DNA from: Lachnospira sp.
GTDB taxonomy: Bacteria; Bacillota; Clostridia; Lachnospirales; Lachnospiraceae
Assembly: GCA_017621205.1 (NCBI GenBank)
Contig: JAGATQ010000040.1
Location: forward strand, 62,001 to 126,000
DNA: 64,000 bases
Reading direction: 5' to 3'
Position numbers and translations under genes: made by a program. The notes below the pieces were generated by a model. The model saw nothing but the letters and a program-made list of their open reading frames with translations, did no database searches and had not been told where the DNA came from. Below are positions 52,141 to 61,739 of this stretch, one piece after another; the stretch's first letter is position 1; every line of letters begins with the position of its first letter.

Positions 52141-52677
52141 ATGAGGCCATATACGGTAATAGAGTCCAGGCATCAAAGGCTTGGACGGTTTGATGTGTGT
52201 CAGGATACACTGCTCATTAATAAGCAAACGTACCCTTATTCCTATACCAGAATGAAGGAAAGTGTTGCTATCATTCCGGTAGATGAGGAAAAACAAATGG
52301 TTGGTCTGGTTTATCAATACCGCCATTCTATTGATAAATGGGTGTATGAGGCAGCTGCAGGTGCCATTGAGAAGGGAGAAACACCAGAGGAGGCGGCGAT
52401 TCGGGAGCTTAAGGAAGAGACTGGATTTATTGTTGAGCCTGAGAATGTAATTGCATTGGGAGCAGTATATCCGGTCGCAGGCATCAGCGATGAGAAAATG
52501 CATTTGTTTGTGGGATGTGGTTTTGCACAGACGGAGCCGCAACATGAACCAACAGAATTTGTGAAGCCGTGTATTATGTCCATGGCTGATTTGGAACAAT
52601 ACATTATGGATGGTACCTTTTCTAATATGTATGGAATTGCCTTGTGGTATAAATATCTTTTACATAGAGGAAAATAA
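52141..52677 (+). CDS. Nudix hydrolase (ADP-ribose pyrophosphatase type)
   Basis: A 178-residue hydrolase with a perfect Nudix box (GAIEKGETPEEAAIRELKEE then TGF), which holds the metal-binding Glu residues. YQYRHSIDKWVYEAAAG before the box and AVYPVAGISDEKMHLFVG after it fit the ADP-ribose pyrophosphatase group. It would cleave ADP-ribose or related nucleoside diphosphate sugars. The ribosome binding site GGAGAGGAG precedes ATG 52141. thyA follows 30 bp downstream and may be cotranscribed. Confidence 0.92.
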   Translation: MRPYTVIESRHQRLGRFDVCQDTLLINKQTYPYSYTRMKESVAIIPVDEEKQMVGLVYQYRHSIDKWVYEAAAGAIEKGETPEEAAIRELKEETGFIVEPENVIALGAVYPVAGISDEKMHLFVGCGFAQTEPQHEPTEFVKPCIMSMADLEQYIMDGTFSNMYGIALWYKYLLHRGK

Positions 52678-52707
52678 AAGCAGGATAAAATTTAGGAGGA
52701 GCATAAG

Positions 52708-53556
52708 ATGAGTTATGCAGATACATTATTTGTTAAGATGTGTAAGGATATTTTAGACAATGGTTACAGTACAGAGGGGGAAAAGGTGCGTCCTCACTGG
52801 GCGGATGGCAGCAGTGCTTATACCATTAAGCAGTTTGGTGTGGTCAACCGCTATGATTTGTCCAAGGAATTCCCGGCATTGACATTGCGAAAGACTTATA
52901 TTAAATCAGCGGTGGATGAGCTTTTGTGGATCTGGCAGAAGAAATCTAACAACGTAAATGAGTTAAAAAGCCATATATGGGATGAGTGGGCAGATGAGGA
53001 TGGTTCTATCGGAAAGGCATACGGCTATCAGCTAGGTGTGAAGCACCAGTACAAAGAGGGTATGATGGACCAGGTGGACCGGGTAATCTATGATTTGAAA
53101 CATAATCCCTACAGCCGTAGAATTATGACCAATATTTATGTACATCAGGATTTGCATGAAATGAATCTATATCCCTGTGCCTATAGCGTTACGTTTAATG
53201 TGACGAAGGAGCCGGATAGTGATATGCTTACCCTGAATGCGGTGCTGAACCAGAGAAGTCAGGATATTCTGACTGCCAATAACTGGAATGTGGTACAATA
53301 TGCGGTGCTGGTACACATGCTGGCACAGGTGTGTGATATGAAGCCGGGGATTCTGCTTCATGTTATTGCAGATGCCCACATTTATGACCGTCATATACCA
53401 ATTGTGAAGGAACTGATTAGTCGTCCGGCTTATGATGCCCCTGTCTTTAAATTGAACCCGCAGATTAAGGATTTTTATGAGTTTACGGTAGATGATATTA
53501 CGATTGAGAATTACCAGACAGGAGAACAGATAACTGATATTCCGGTGGCGATATAG
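52708..53556 (+). CDS. thyA: Thymidylate synthase
   Basis: ThyA methylates dUMP to dTMP using methylene-tetrahydrofolate, giving dihydrofolate. The 282-residue protein carries the catalytic Cys in LYPCAYSVTF, the phosphate-binding SRRIMTN, LNQRSQDILTANNWNVVQYA (dUMP site) and HVIADAHIYDRHI. TTAGGAGGAG precedes ATG 52708. folA follows and recycles the dihydrofolate, a classical gene pair. Confidence 0.97.
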   Translation: MSYADTLFVKMCKDILDNGYSTEGEKVRPHWADGSSAYTIKQFGVVNRYDLSKEFPALTLRKTYIKSAVDELLWIWQKKSNNVNELKSHIWDEWADEDGSIGKAYGYQLGVKHQYKEGMMDQVDRVIYDLKHNPYSRRIMTNIYVHQDLHEMNLYPCAYSVTFNVTKEPDSDMLTLNAVLNQRSQDILTANNWNVVQYAVLVHMLAQVCDMKPGILLHVIADAHIYDRHIPIVKELISRPAYDAPVFKLNPQIKDFYEFTVDDITIENYQTGEQITDIPVAI

Positions 53557-53571
53557 AACGAAAGGCTGGTT

Positions 53572-53621
53572 AGACAGTGTACTAATAGAGCTGTGCAATT
53601 GACAGTGTTCTGTCTTTTTTA
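53572..53621 (+). terminator. Possible terminator between thyA and folA
   Basis: AGACAG (53572-53577) pairs with CTGTCT (53610-53615), followed by TTTTTT. The 32-nt interior pairs only partly (TTGACAGTGT...). It may reduce rather than stop read-through into folA. Confidence 0.45.
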
Positions 53622-53639
53622 AGATTGGGGAGGAAGAAT

Positions 53640-54152
53640 ATGAAATTAATCGTAGCGGTTGCAAAGGATTGGGGAATTGGAAAGGACGGACAGCTTTTGA
53701 CCCGCAATAAAGAGGATATGAAGTTTTTCCGTGAAACAACTACTGGGCAGGTAGTGATTATGGGGAGAAAGACGCTTGAGAGTTTCCCGGGGGGCAAACC
53801 GTTAAAAGACCGGGATAATATTGTGATTACCAGTGATAAGGCGTTTGAGAGAGAGGGAGCGTATATTGTGCATTCCATTGAGGAGGCAATAGAGAGAGCG
53901 AAGGAGTGTGCTGTGGATGCGAGGGAGATATTTGTCATAGGCGGTGAAAGCATTTATCGGCAGATGCTTTCATATTGTGATACTGCATATATTACGAAGA
54001 TGAACCAGACCTACCCTGCGGACAGTTATTTTCCTAATCTGGATACGCATAAGGATTGGAAGCTTCATAACGTATCAGAGGAGCATACTTATCCAGATGG
54101 ACAATTTGTTTTTTGCACTTATCTGCGAGAAGCAAAGAATGAAGAGGGGTAA
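53640..54152 (+). CDS. folA: Dihydrofolate reductase
   Basis: FolA reduces dihydrofolate with NADPH. The 170-residue protein has the N-terminal LIVAVAKDWGIGKDGQLL, FFRETTTGQVVIMGRKTLES, PLKDRDNIVIT and IFVIGGESIYRQML, all standard. GGGGAGGAAG is directly upstream of ATG 53640. It forms a pair with thyA. Confidence 0.96.
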   Translation: MKLIVAVAKDWGIGKDGQLLTRNKEDMKFFRETTTGQVVIMGRKTLESFPGGKPLKDRDNIVITSDKAFEREGAYIVHSIEEAIERAKECAVDAREIFVIGGESIYRQMLSYCDTAYITKMNQTYPADSYFPNLDTHKDWKLHNVSEEHTYPDGQFVFCTYLREAKNEEG

Positions 54153-54227
54153 ATAATTCCAAGCTCATCAGGTATATTTTTCATAATTTGGAACATCCTA
54201 ACACTAAAAGAGTGTGGGGTGAGCGTA

Positions 54228-54695
54228 ATGGAAGGAACAAATCTTGTTACAAAGCAGGAAGAAGAGAACAAAAGTCACATTCTCGAGGAGGGATGTAAGC
54301 TTTTGTTCTTATTTTTGTTTGGAGGAATGGTATACTATTTCATGGAAATATTGTTTCGGGATTACTCGCATGTTTCTATGATAATATGTGGTGGATTAAG
54401 CTTCGTTTTAATTGGTGCATTAAATGAAGGGGACAGGGATTATTCCGTGCTTTCCCAGATGGTGATTGGAGCAGGGATTATTACAACGCTGGAATTTATT
54501 ACCGGCGTGATTGTAAATCTCATTTTGCATTTAAATGTGTGGGATTATTCCTTGGAGCCTTATAATTTAATGGGACAAGTGTGTCTGGCATATAGTAATC
54601 TCTGGTTTTTGCTTTCATTTCTTTGTATTGTATTAGATGATTTTATCAGAAGCTTTGTGTTTGGAGAACCCAAGGTTACTTATCGGTGGTTGTAG
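54228..54695 (+). CDS. Small membrane protein, ABC_trans_CmpB-like
   Basis: A 155-residue protein with about four transmembrane helices. GGMVYYFMEILFR, MIICGGLSFVLIGALNE, EFITGVIVNLILHLNVWDYS and YNLMGQVCLAYSNLWFLLSF resemble the PF06541 family, named putative ABC transporter permease although a transport role is unproven. ATG 54228 has GGGGTGA upstream; GTG 54219 is an in-frame alternative. No ATPase gene is adjacent. Confidence 0.75.
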   Translation: MEGTNLVTKQEEENKSHILEEGCKLLFLFLFGGMVYYFMEILFRDYSHVSMIICGGLSFVLIGALNEGDRDYSVLSQMVIGAGIITTLEFITGVIVNLILHLNVWDYSLEPYNLMGQVCLAYSNLWFLLSFLCIVLDDFIRSFVFGEPKVTYRWL

Positions 54696-54787
54696 GGAAA
54701 ATAATATAAAAAATACTGGTAAAGACACGCAACATTTTTGTGGTATATGAATAATATGAAAGGAAATGGAATGTTTGGGAGTGTGTT

Positions 54788-56059
54788 ATGAAGGAGGCAC
54801 CAGTATTATTTGCGACACAACAGGATACGACAGGAGAATTGCGGGTTCGTGTGAATTCGGAGATTGCAGATTTGCCGATAGAGGATGCTAGAATCGAGAT
54901 TTTTGATGCGGACAATCCAAATAATATTTTGTATGAGGGAAGAACGGATGCCAATGGACTTGCAGAGCCTTTTGAGCTGCCAACGCCGCCGTTGGAATAC
55001 AGTATGGAACCGAATGAGAACCAGCCCTATGCAACGTATTCCGTCCGGGTGACAAAGGAAGGGTATGACAATCAGTTGATTTCCGGGGCACAGGTTTTGC
55101 CGACGGTGCGGGGCGAGCAGAATGTTTCCCTGCTTCCCAATGAGCAGAGTATTGTGGAAGGTGAGAGCATCGTTATCGGACCGCATACATTATTTTATGA
55201 GTATCCTCCGAAGATTCCTGAGTCAGAAATCAAGACCGTTCAGGAGACTGGGGAAATTGTTTTAAGCAGGGTTGTTGTGCCGGAGTTTGTTGTGGTACAT
55301 GATGGTACTCCGTCAGACAGCACAGCACAGGACTATTATGTCAGATACAGCGACTATATTAAAAATGTTGCTTCCTGTGAAATCTATGCGACATGGTCGG
55401 AGAATACAATTATGGCTAATATACTGGCAATCATGTCTTTTACGATGAACCGGGTATATACGGAGTGGTATCGGGGGAAAGGATATAATTTTACGATTAC
55501 TTCATCTACCGCCTATGACCATAAATGGATGTTTGGAAAGACGATATATGATTCCATCTCACGGGCAGTTGACCAGCTGTTTGCTAATTTCTTGTCACGG
55601 CCCGGAGTAGTGCAGCCTATTTTAACCCAGTATTGTGATGGAAAGCAGGTTAGCTGTGAATCCAGAGGCTGGATGACACAGTGGGGGTCTAAGTACCTAG
55701 GGGATCAGAATTATTCACCAATTGAAATTTTGCGATACTACTACGGGGAAAATATGTTTATCAATACGGCAGAAGAGATTTCCGGAATTCCAGCTTCATG
55801 GCCGGGAGCGGATCTGACAATTGGTTCTAGAAGTGATAAGGTAAGGCAAATGCAGCAGCAGTTGAACCGGATTTCTGATGCGTATCCATTAATTCCTAAA
55901 ATTGTAGCGGATGGAATATATGGAGAGCGGACGGCGGAAGCAGTGCGAGTATTTCAAAGGATTTTTGATATGCCACAGACTGGTGTTGTAGATTATCCGA
56001 CATGGTATAAGATATCGAATATTTATGTTGCGGTATCGAGAATTGCAGAGTTAGTCTAG
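54788..56059 (+). CDS. SleC-like spore cortex-lytic protein
   Basis: A 423-residue protein with the layout I know from clostridial SleC-like proteins. There is an N-terminal beta domain (GELRVRVNSEIADLPIEDAR; LPTPPLEYSMEPNENQPYAT), a catalytic-type central region (IMSFTMNRVYTEWYRGKGYN; TSSTAYDHKWMFG; LTQYCDGKQVSC; WMTQWGSKYLGDQ) and a C-terminal peptidoglycan-binding domain from about residue 345 (GSRSDKVRQMQQQLNRIS; DGIYGERTAEAVRVFQRIF). SleC degrades spore cortex at germination after activation by Csp proteases, which are not in this window. No signal peptide is present, in keeping with synthesis in the mother cell. A long perfect terminator follows. Confidence 0.85.
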   Translation: MKEAPVLFATQQDTTGELRVRVNSEIADLPIEDARIEIFDADNPNNILYEGRTDANGLAEPFELPTPPLEYSMEPNENQPYATYSVRVTKEGYDNQLISGAQVLPTVRGEQNVSLLPNEQSIVEGESIVIGPHTLFYEYPPKIPESEIKTVQETGEIVLSRVVVPEFVVVHDGTPSDSTAQDYYVRYSDYIKNVASCEIYATWSENTIMANILAIMSFTMNRVYTEWYRGKGYNFTITSSTAYDHKWMFGKTIYDSISRAVDQLFANFLSRPGVVQPILTQYCDGKQVSCESRGWMTQWGSKYLGDQNYSPIEILRYYYGENMFINTAEEISGIPASWPGADLTIGSRSDKVRQMQQQLNRISDAYPLIPKIVADGIYGERTAEAVRVFQRIFDMPQTGVVDYPTWYKISNIYVAVSRIAELV

Positions 56060-56066
56060 TAATGAT

Positions 56067-56124
56067 AACAGCGTACAAAAACAAAGGGGATTAATATCCC
56101 CTTTGTTTTTGTACGCTGTTCATT
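56067..56124. terminator. Long perfect terminator between sleC-like and the opposing small gene
   Basis: A perfect 24-bp stem (56067-56090 against 56097-56120) with a 6-nt loop. It lies between convergent genes and can act in both directions. Confidence 0.85.
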
Positions 56125-56177
56125 TTATCTTGCAAATTGCATTATATATACTTTATAATAGAAATAGTTTCAGTGTA

Positions 56178-56408
56178 TCAGCCGCTTAACTGGGTACGCT
56201 TTACTCCCTTGAATGTACGGGTATACAGGCTTTTCTCATCAGTGTAAAGCCAGATTCCTAATACATCCTTTACAATATAGGCGACCTTGTTAGAAGAAAC
56301 ATTCATGTATAAAACTTCATCAACATTTAACTCCTTGCACTTGGCCGCAGCGGTTGCTGCATCAGGTGCGGTTAATTTATGCTTCTTTACTGCCTGATCT
56401 ACTGTCAT
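56178..56408 (-). CDS. Small protein of unknown function
   Basis: A 76-residue product that I do not recognise. The first half is helical (MTVDQAVKKHKL, DAATAAAKCKELNVDEVLYM) and the second half looks beta-rich (KVAYIVKDVLGIWLYTDEKS) and ends basic. AAGGGGGT lies 7 nt upstream of ATG 56408, which is good support for translation. It is transcribed alone on the minus strand. No membrane segment or metal motif is seen. Confidence 0.7.
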   Translation of the reverse strand: MTVDQAVKKHKLTAPDAATAAAKCKELNVDEVLYMNVSSNKVAYIVKDVLGIWLYTDEKSLYTRTFKGVKRTQLSG

Positions 56409-56616
56409 ACTAAGACCCCCTTTGTCATAACATAGTGCTTACAATTTTGTACAAATTATACAAACTGCTTTGTGCTATCTGATATAATTATAATACACAG
56501 TGATGGATTTTACAATTATCAATTATTCACAAAAAAAAATTGGGAAAAATGTCATTTTCGATTAATAATAGTGCGTTATGTACTAGATTATAATAGAAAT
56601 GGGAAAGGATTGCAAG

Positions 56617-57291
56617 ATGGATATTCAATATATTCAAAATTATGACAAAAGAATGGAAGAAATGATAAAAAAATACAAGGAAAAGGGGCTGCGTCCACGG
56701 TTATTGCTGCATAGCTGCTGTGCCCCCTGCAGCAGTGCTGTCTTAGAACGGATTGCTAAGGCGTTTGATATTACAGTGTTTTATTTTAACCCTAACATTG
56801 AACCGCAAAGGGAATATGACAAGCGGGTAGAGGAGCTTGATAAGCTACTTTCCTGCCTGAGAGAGACGGCGGATGTTTCCTTGTTGGTGGGGAGATATGA
56901 GCCACAGGAATTTTATGATGCGGTAAAAGGACTTGAGCATAGTGGTGAGGGAGGAGAACGCTGTTACCGGTGCTATGAGTTAAGGCTTAGGGAGACTGCT
57001 AAAATGGCAGCCAGCCAGAAGTTTGATTGTTTTACGACGACCTTGTCCATCAGTCCGTATAAACGGGCGGACTGGCTAAATGAAATCGGACAGCATCTTT
57101 CCGAGGAATATTGTGTAGATTATCTATATTCTGATTTTAAAAAGAAAAATGGATACCGCCGTTCGATTGAACTGTCGAAGGAGTATGGGCTTTACCGGCA
57201 GGATTATTGCGGATGCCGTTTTTCTAAGGCGGAACGGGAAAATGTGAAGCGGCAGAGGCAGGCAGGAGCAGGTGAAGCGTTAGAAAATTAA
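56617..57291 (+). CDS. queH: Epoxyqueuosine reductase QueH
   Basis: QueH performs the last step of queuosine tRNA modification, replacing the unrelated QueG. The 224-residue protein has the characteristic Cys pairs HSCCAPCSSA, RCYRCYELRL and DYCGCRFS, which hold iron and an iron-sulphur cluster, and the conserved FDCFTTTLSISPYK. ATG 56617 follows GGGAAAGGATTGCAAG; an in-frame ATG at 56599 would add six residues. It appears monocistronic. Confidence 0.95.
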   Translation: MDIQYIQNYDKRMEEMIKKYKEKGLRPRLLLHSCCAPCSSAVLERIAKAFDITVFYFNPNIEPQREYDKRVEELDKLLSCLRETADVSLLVGRYEPQEFYDAVKGLEHSGEGGERCYRCYELRLRETAKMAASQKFDCFTTTLSISPYKRADWLNEIGQHLSEEYCVDYLYSDFKKKNGYRRSIELSKEYGLYRQDYCGCRFSKAERENVKRQRQAGAGEALEN

Positions 57292-57314
57292 TTCTGTTTT
57301 ATTTGTGTTCTCCC

Positions 57315-57343
57315 TTGTGAAAAGTATGAAAATATGATAGAAT
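57315..57343 (+). promoter_or_regulatory. Predicted promoter of the carAB-glnA operon
   Basis: TTGTGA (57315-57320), a 17-bp spacer and TAGAAT (57338-57343). The leader of about 85 nt contains GACAA/TTGTC and CGCAAA/TTTGCG pairings and a 10-T run at about 57396-57405, but I cannot fold it into a known regulator. Confidence 0.45.
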
Positions 57344-57436
57344 AAGACAATTTGAGAAGAAAGAGAAATTGGGACCCATTTGTCGCAAAAGTATCTTTTT
57401 TTTTTGAGAAAATTTGCGAAAGGAACAGGTAGCATA

Positions 57437-58522
57437 ATGAAAACATATCTTATATTAGAAGATGGACATGTATTTACCGGAGAGAGCATCGGTGCAGTAA
57501 AGGAAGTCATAAGCGAAATCGTATTTAATACCTCTATGACGGGCTATTTAGAGGTGTTAACAGACCCTTCCTATGCAGGACAGGCAGTGGTTATGACTTA
57601 TCCGTTGATTGGTAATTATGGTATTTGCCATGAAGATATGGAGAATAAAAAAGTGTGGCATTCCGCTTTTATTGTTCGTGAGATTTCACGAAGGGCAAGC
57701 AACTTTAGAAGCGAGGATTCCATTGATAATTTCTTAAAGGAGCATGATATTCCGGGGATTCAGGGCATTGATACCCGTGCTCTTACCAAAATTTTGCGGG
57801 AGAAGGGTACCATGAATGGCATGATTACCACGGATGAGAATTATAATCTTGATGAAGTGCTTCCTAAGATTAAGGAATATAAGGTGACCGGAGTGGTTAA
57901 GGCAGTATCCATTAAAGAAAAGGAGGTTCATGAAAGTGAACTTGAGGGAACGCCCAAGAAGGTGGCTTTATTGGATATCGGTACGAAGAGAAATATTATC
58001 CGGTGCCTGACGAAACGGGGCTGTGAGGTAACAGTTTATCCGGCAGATACAACAGCAGAGGAGATTCTTTCGGACAAGCCGGATGGAATCATGCTGAGCA
58101 ATGGACCGGGAGACCCGAAGGAGTGTACAGAAGTGATTGCTGAGGTAAAGAAGCTTTATGATTCCAATGTGCCAATTTTTGCTATTTGCTTAGGACATCA
58201 GATTATGGCACTCGCCAATGGTGCCGATACAGAGAAGATGAAATATGGACACCGTGGCGCCAATCATCCGGTTAAGAATACGGAGACGGGAAAGGTATAT
58301 ATTTCCTCCCAGAATCACGGCTATGTGGTTAAGGAAGATTCCTTGCCAAAAGGGATTGCTAAGCCGTTATTTTATAATGTGAATGACAAGACTTGTGAGG
58401 GTGTCAGATATCTGGATAAAAACGTGTTTACGGTACAATTCCATCCGGAGGCCTGTGGAGGACCACAGGATAGTGAGTTTTTGTTTGACGAGTTTATGAA
58501 GATGATGGAGGTGGATGCGTAA
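57437..58522 (+). CDS. carA: Carbamoyl-phosphate synthase small subunit
   Basis: CarA hydrolyses glutamine and passes ammonia to CarB. The 361-residue protein has the CPSase small-chain N-domain (FNTSMTGYLEVLTDPSYAGQ) and a class I glutaminase domain with catalytic Cys in AICLGHQIMALANGAD and the His/Glu pair in QFHPEACGGPQDSEFLFD. ATG 57437 is chosen because the protein then begins MKTYLILEDG like its homologues; AAAGGA is 12 nt upstream. The stop codon overlaps carB by one base. Confidence 0.96.
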   Translation: MKTYLILEDGHVFTGESIGAVKEVISEIVFNTSMTGYLEVLTDPSYAGQAVVMTYPLIGNYGICHEDMENKKVWHSAFIVREISRRASNFRSEDSIDNFLKEHDIPGIQGIDTRALTKILREKGTMNGMITTDENYNLDEVLPKIKEYKVTGVVKAVSIKEKEVHESELEGTPKKVALLDIGTKRNIIRCLTKRGCEVTVYPADTTAEEILSDKPDGIMLSNGPGDPKECTEVIAEVKKLYDSNVPIFAICLGHQIMALANGADTEKMKYGHRGANHPVKNTETGKVYISSQNHGYVVKEDSLPKGIAKPLFYNVNDKTCEGVRYLDKNVFTVQFHPEACGGPQDSEFLFDEFMKMMEVDA

Positions 58523-61500
58523 TGCCGAGAAATACTGACATTAAGAAGGTTTTAGTCATTGGTTCCGGTCCGATTGTGATTGGGCAGGCAGCAGAGTTTG
58601 ATTATGCGGGAACACAGGCATGCCGTTCCTTAAAAGAAGAAGGAATAGAGGTTGTTTTGGTTAATTCCAATCCTGCAACCATTATGACAGATAAAAATAT
58701 TGCAGATAAAGTATATATTGAACCGCTGACCAATGAAGTGGTGGAGAAGATTATTGTGAAGGAGCATCCGGACAGTATTCTTCCGACTTTGGGGGGACAG
58801 GCTGGACTTAATATTGCCATGGCATTGGAGGAGAAGGGCTTTTTAAAGGAGCACAATGTAAAATTAATTGGAACCTCTTCACAGACTATCAAAAAGGCGG
58901 AGGATAGACAGGAATTTAAGGACACCATGGAGAAGATTGGAGAGCCGATTGCTCCTTCTGAGGTGGTAACTTCAGTAAAGGAAGGCTTGAAGTTCGTAGA
59001 AAAGATTGGATATCCTGTGGTGCTTCGTCCTGCGTATACGCTCGGCGGCTCTGGCGGTGGTATTGCAGACAATGAGGAGGCATTCTGTGAGATATTAGAA
59101 AACGGGCTTCGGTTAAGCCGTGTAGGGCAGGTATTGGTGGAGCGGTGTATAGCAGGCTGGAAAGAGGTCGAGTACGAGGTGATGCGGGATGCGAATGGCA
59201 CCTGTATTACGGTATGTAATATGGAGAACCTTGACCCTGTCGGTGTGCATACCGGAGATTCCATCGTTGTAGCTCCATCCCAGACCTTAGGAGATAAGGA
59301 GTACCAGATGCTTCGGACCTCAGCATTGAATATTATTACAGAGCTTAATATTACCGGAGGCTGTAATGTGCAGTTTGCCCTGCACCCGGAATCCTTTGAG
59401 TACTGTGTTATTGAAGTAAATCCTCGTGTCAGCCGTTCTTCGGCATTGGCATCTAAGGCAACGGGTTACCCAATTGCAAAGGTAACGGCAAAGATTGCAC
59501 TTGGATATGATTTGGATGAAATTCCGAATGCGATTACCGGCAAGACGTATGCAAGCTTCGAGCCGACAATCGATTACTGCGTTGTCAAAATTCCGAGACT
59601 TCCTTTTGATAAGTTTATCAAGGCTAAGAGAACACTGACTACACAGATGAAGGCGACGGGAGAGGTTATGAGTATCTGCACCAATTTTGAAGGTGCATTG
59701 ATGAAGGCAATCCGTTCTTTAGAGCAGCATGTGGACAGCTTGCAGTATCCGGAATTCCAGGTATTTTCTGATGAAGAGCTGGAGGAAGAGCTTTACCGGG
59801 TAGACGACCGACGTATCTTTGCAGTTGCCGAGGCGATTCGTCGTGGAACAACGCTGGAGCATATCCATGAGATTACGAAGATTGATATCTGGTTTCTTGA
59901 TAAGATTGCCATTTTGGTGGAGACGGAGAAGGAGCTTTCTGAGAAGCCGCTAGACTATGAGCTGCTTTTAAAGGCGAAGCGTCTGGAATTCCCGGATGAG
60001 GTCATTGGAAGAATCGTTCATAAGAGTGTGGAGGAAATTAAGGCATTGCGTGAGGAATATGGCATTCATGCAGCCTTTAAGATGGTAGATACCTGTGCTG
60101 CGGAGTTCGAGGCAACAACACCTTATTATTACTCCTGCTATGACAGTGAGAATGAAGTTTCTGATAAGAAGACAAGGAAACGGATTATGGTGCTTGGCTC
60201 TGGTCCGATTCGGATTGGACAGGGGATTGAGTTTGATTATTGTTCGGTACACAGTGTCTGGGCATTTAAGGATATGGGGTACGAAACCATTATTGTAAAT
60301 AACAATCCGGAGACCGTTTCCACAGATTTTGATATTGCGGATAAGCTATACTTTGAGCCTTTGACAGCAGAGGATGTGGAGGCTATCGTGAAGCTTGAGA
60401 AGCCGGATGGTGCGGTGGTGCAGTTTGGCGGGCAGACTGCCATCAAGCTAACGGAAGCGCTGCTTAAGATGGGAGTCAGGATTCTTGGTACCAGTGCAGA
60501 GAATGTAGATGCTGCCGAAGATAGAGAGCTTTTTGATGAAATACTAGAGGAGTGTTGTATTCCAAGACCGAAGGGAACGACGGTCTTTACCTGCGAGGAG
60601 GCATTAGAGGCGGCACAGGAGCTTGGATATCCGGTACTAATCCGTCCATCTTATGTTCTTGGCGGTGCAGGTATGCAGATTGCCATTTCTGATAAGGATA
60701 TTATTGAGTTTATGGATGTCATTACCCAGCATAAGCAGGAGCATCCGATTCTGATTGATAAATATCTGATGGGCAAGGAAGTGGAAGTGGATGCTGTCTG
60801 CGACGGAGAAAACATTCTGATTCCGGGTATTATGGAGCATGTGGAGCGGGCAGGAATCCATTCCGGTGATAGTATCTCCGTATATCCGGCACAAAGCATT
60901 TCCGAAAAATCGCAGCGTGTCATTGTGGATTACACGAGAAAGCTGGCAAAGTCCTTGCATGTTATCGGTTTGATAAACATTCAGTTTATCGTATATCAGG
61001 AGGAGGTCTATGTGATTGAGGTAAATCCTCGGTCCTCCCGTACCGTGCCATACATCAGTAAGGTAACCGGTATTCCGATTGTGGATTTGGCTTCCAAGGT
61101 GATTGTTGGTGCTAAGATTGAAGATTTGGGTTATGAGCCGGGCTTGCAAAAGCCGAGTGAGTATATCGCTATCAAGATGCCAGTATTTTCCTTTGAAAAG
61201 CTTCGGGGGGCTGAGATTAGCCTGGGACCGGAGATGAAATCAACCGGAGAGTGCCTTGGTGTAAGCAAGAACTTTAATGCAGCATTATATAAAGCATTTT
61301 TAGGCTCAGGCATTGATTTGCCAAAGCATAAGAAAATGATTCTTACCGTGAAGGATTCGGATAAGCTGGATGCAGTAGATATCGGCCGCAGATTTCAGGC
61401 GCTTGGTTACAAAATTTATTCTACTAGAAGCACCTGCAAGGTTTTAAATGAAAATGGCGTCGATGCGGAACCGATTAATAAGATTGAGCAGTCTTCTCCG

Positions 61501-61716
61501 ACATTGCTGGATTTGATTTTGCAGCATGATATTGATTTGGTTATTGATACACCAAATCAGGGAATTGATAAGAGCCGGGATGGATTCTTAATCCGCCGTC
61601 ATGCGATTGAGACCGGAGTGACCTGTCTTACCTCTCTTGATACGGCAGCAGCACTGCTTACCAGTCTTGAGAGCGGAACAAAGGAGTTAAAGGTGATTGA
61701 TATCGCAACGATTTAA
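58522..61716 (+). CDS. carB: Carbamoyl-phosphate synthase large subunit
   Basis: CarB makes carbamoyl phosphate from bicarbonate, ammonia and two ATP for pyrimidines and arginine. The 1064-residue protein shows the internal duplication: [20 protein letters not shown] in the first half and [20 protein letters not shown] in the second, each followed by an ATP-grasp domain ([20 protein letters not shown] and its partner [18 protein letters not shown]). The C-terminal MGS-like regulatory domain begins about residue 935. Start ATG overlaps the carA stop (TAATG). Confidence 0.98.
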   Translation: MPRNTDIKKVLVIGSGPIVIGQAAEFDYAGTQACRSLKEEGIEVVLVNSNPATIMTDKNIADKVYIEPLTNEVVEKIIVKEHPDSILPTLGGQAGLNIAMALEEKGFLKEHNVKLIGTSSQTIKKAEDRQEFKDTMEKIGEPIAPSEVVTSVKEGLKFVEKIGYPVVLRPAYTLGGSGGGIADNEEAFCEILENGLRLSRVGQVLVERCIAGWKEVEYEVMRDANGTCITVCNMENLDPVGVHTGDSIVVAPSQTLGDKEYQMLRTSALNIITELNITGGCNVQFALHPESFEYCVIEVNPRVSRSSALASKATGYPIAKVTAKIALGYDLDEIPNAITGKTYASFEPTIDYCVVKIPRLPFDKFIKAKRTLTTQMKATGEVMSICTNFEGALMKAIRSLEQHVDSLQYPEFQVFSDEELEEELYRVDDRRIFAVAEAIRRGTTLEHIHEITKIDIWFLDKIAILVETEKELSEKPLDYELLLKAKRLEFPDEVIGRIVHKSVEEIKALREEYGIHAAFKMVDTCAAEFEATTPYYYSCYDSENEVSDKKTRKRIMVLGSGPIRIGQGIEFDYCSVHSVWAFKDMGYETIIVNNNPETVSTDFDIADKLYFEPLTAEDVEAIVKLEKPDGAVVQFGGQTAIKLTEALLKMGVRILGTSAENVDAAEDRELFDEILEECCIPRPKGTTVFTCEEALEAAQELGYPVLIRPSYVLGGAGMQIAISDKDIIEFMDVITQHKQEHPILIDKYLMGKEVEVDAVCDGENILIPGIMEHVERAGIHSGDSISVYPAQSISEKSQRVIVDYTRKLAKSLHVIGLINIQFIVYQEEVYVIEVNPRSSRTVPYISKVTGIPIVDLASKVIVGAKIEDLGYEPGLQKPSEYIAIKMPVFSFEKLRGAEISLGPEMKSTGECLGVSKNFNAALYKAFLGSGIDLPKHKKMILTVKDSDKLDAVDIGRRFQALGYKIYSTRSTCKVLNENGVDAEPINKIEQSSPTLLDLILQHDIDLVIDTPNQGIDKSRDGFLIRRHAIETGVTCLTSLDTAAALLTSLESGTKELKVIDIATI

Positions 61717-61739
61717 CAGTGAAAGGAAGGGGGCAGCTT

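Noticed and set aside
57344-57436. Pyrimidine attenuator or ANTAR target in the carA leader
   Set aside because: Short pairings and a T run are present, but no PyrR-type loop or paired hexaloop hairpins can be drawn with confidence.
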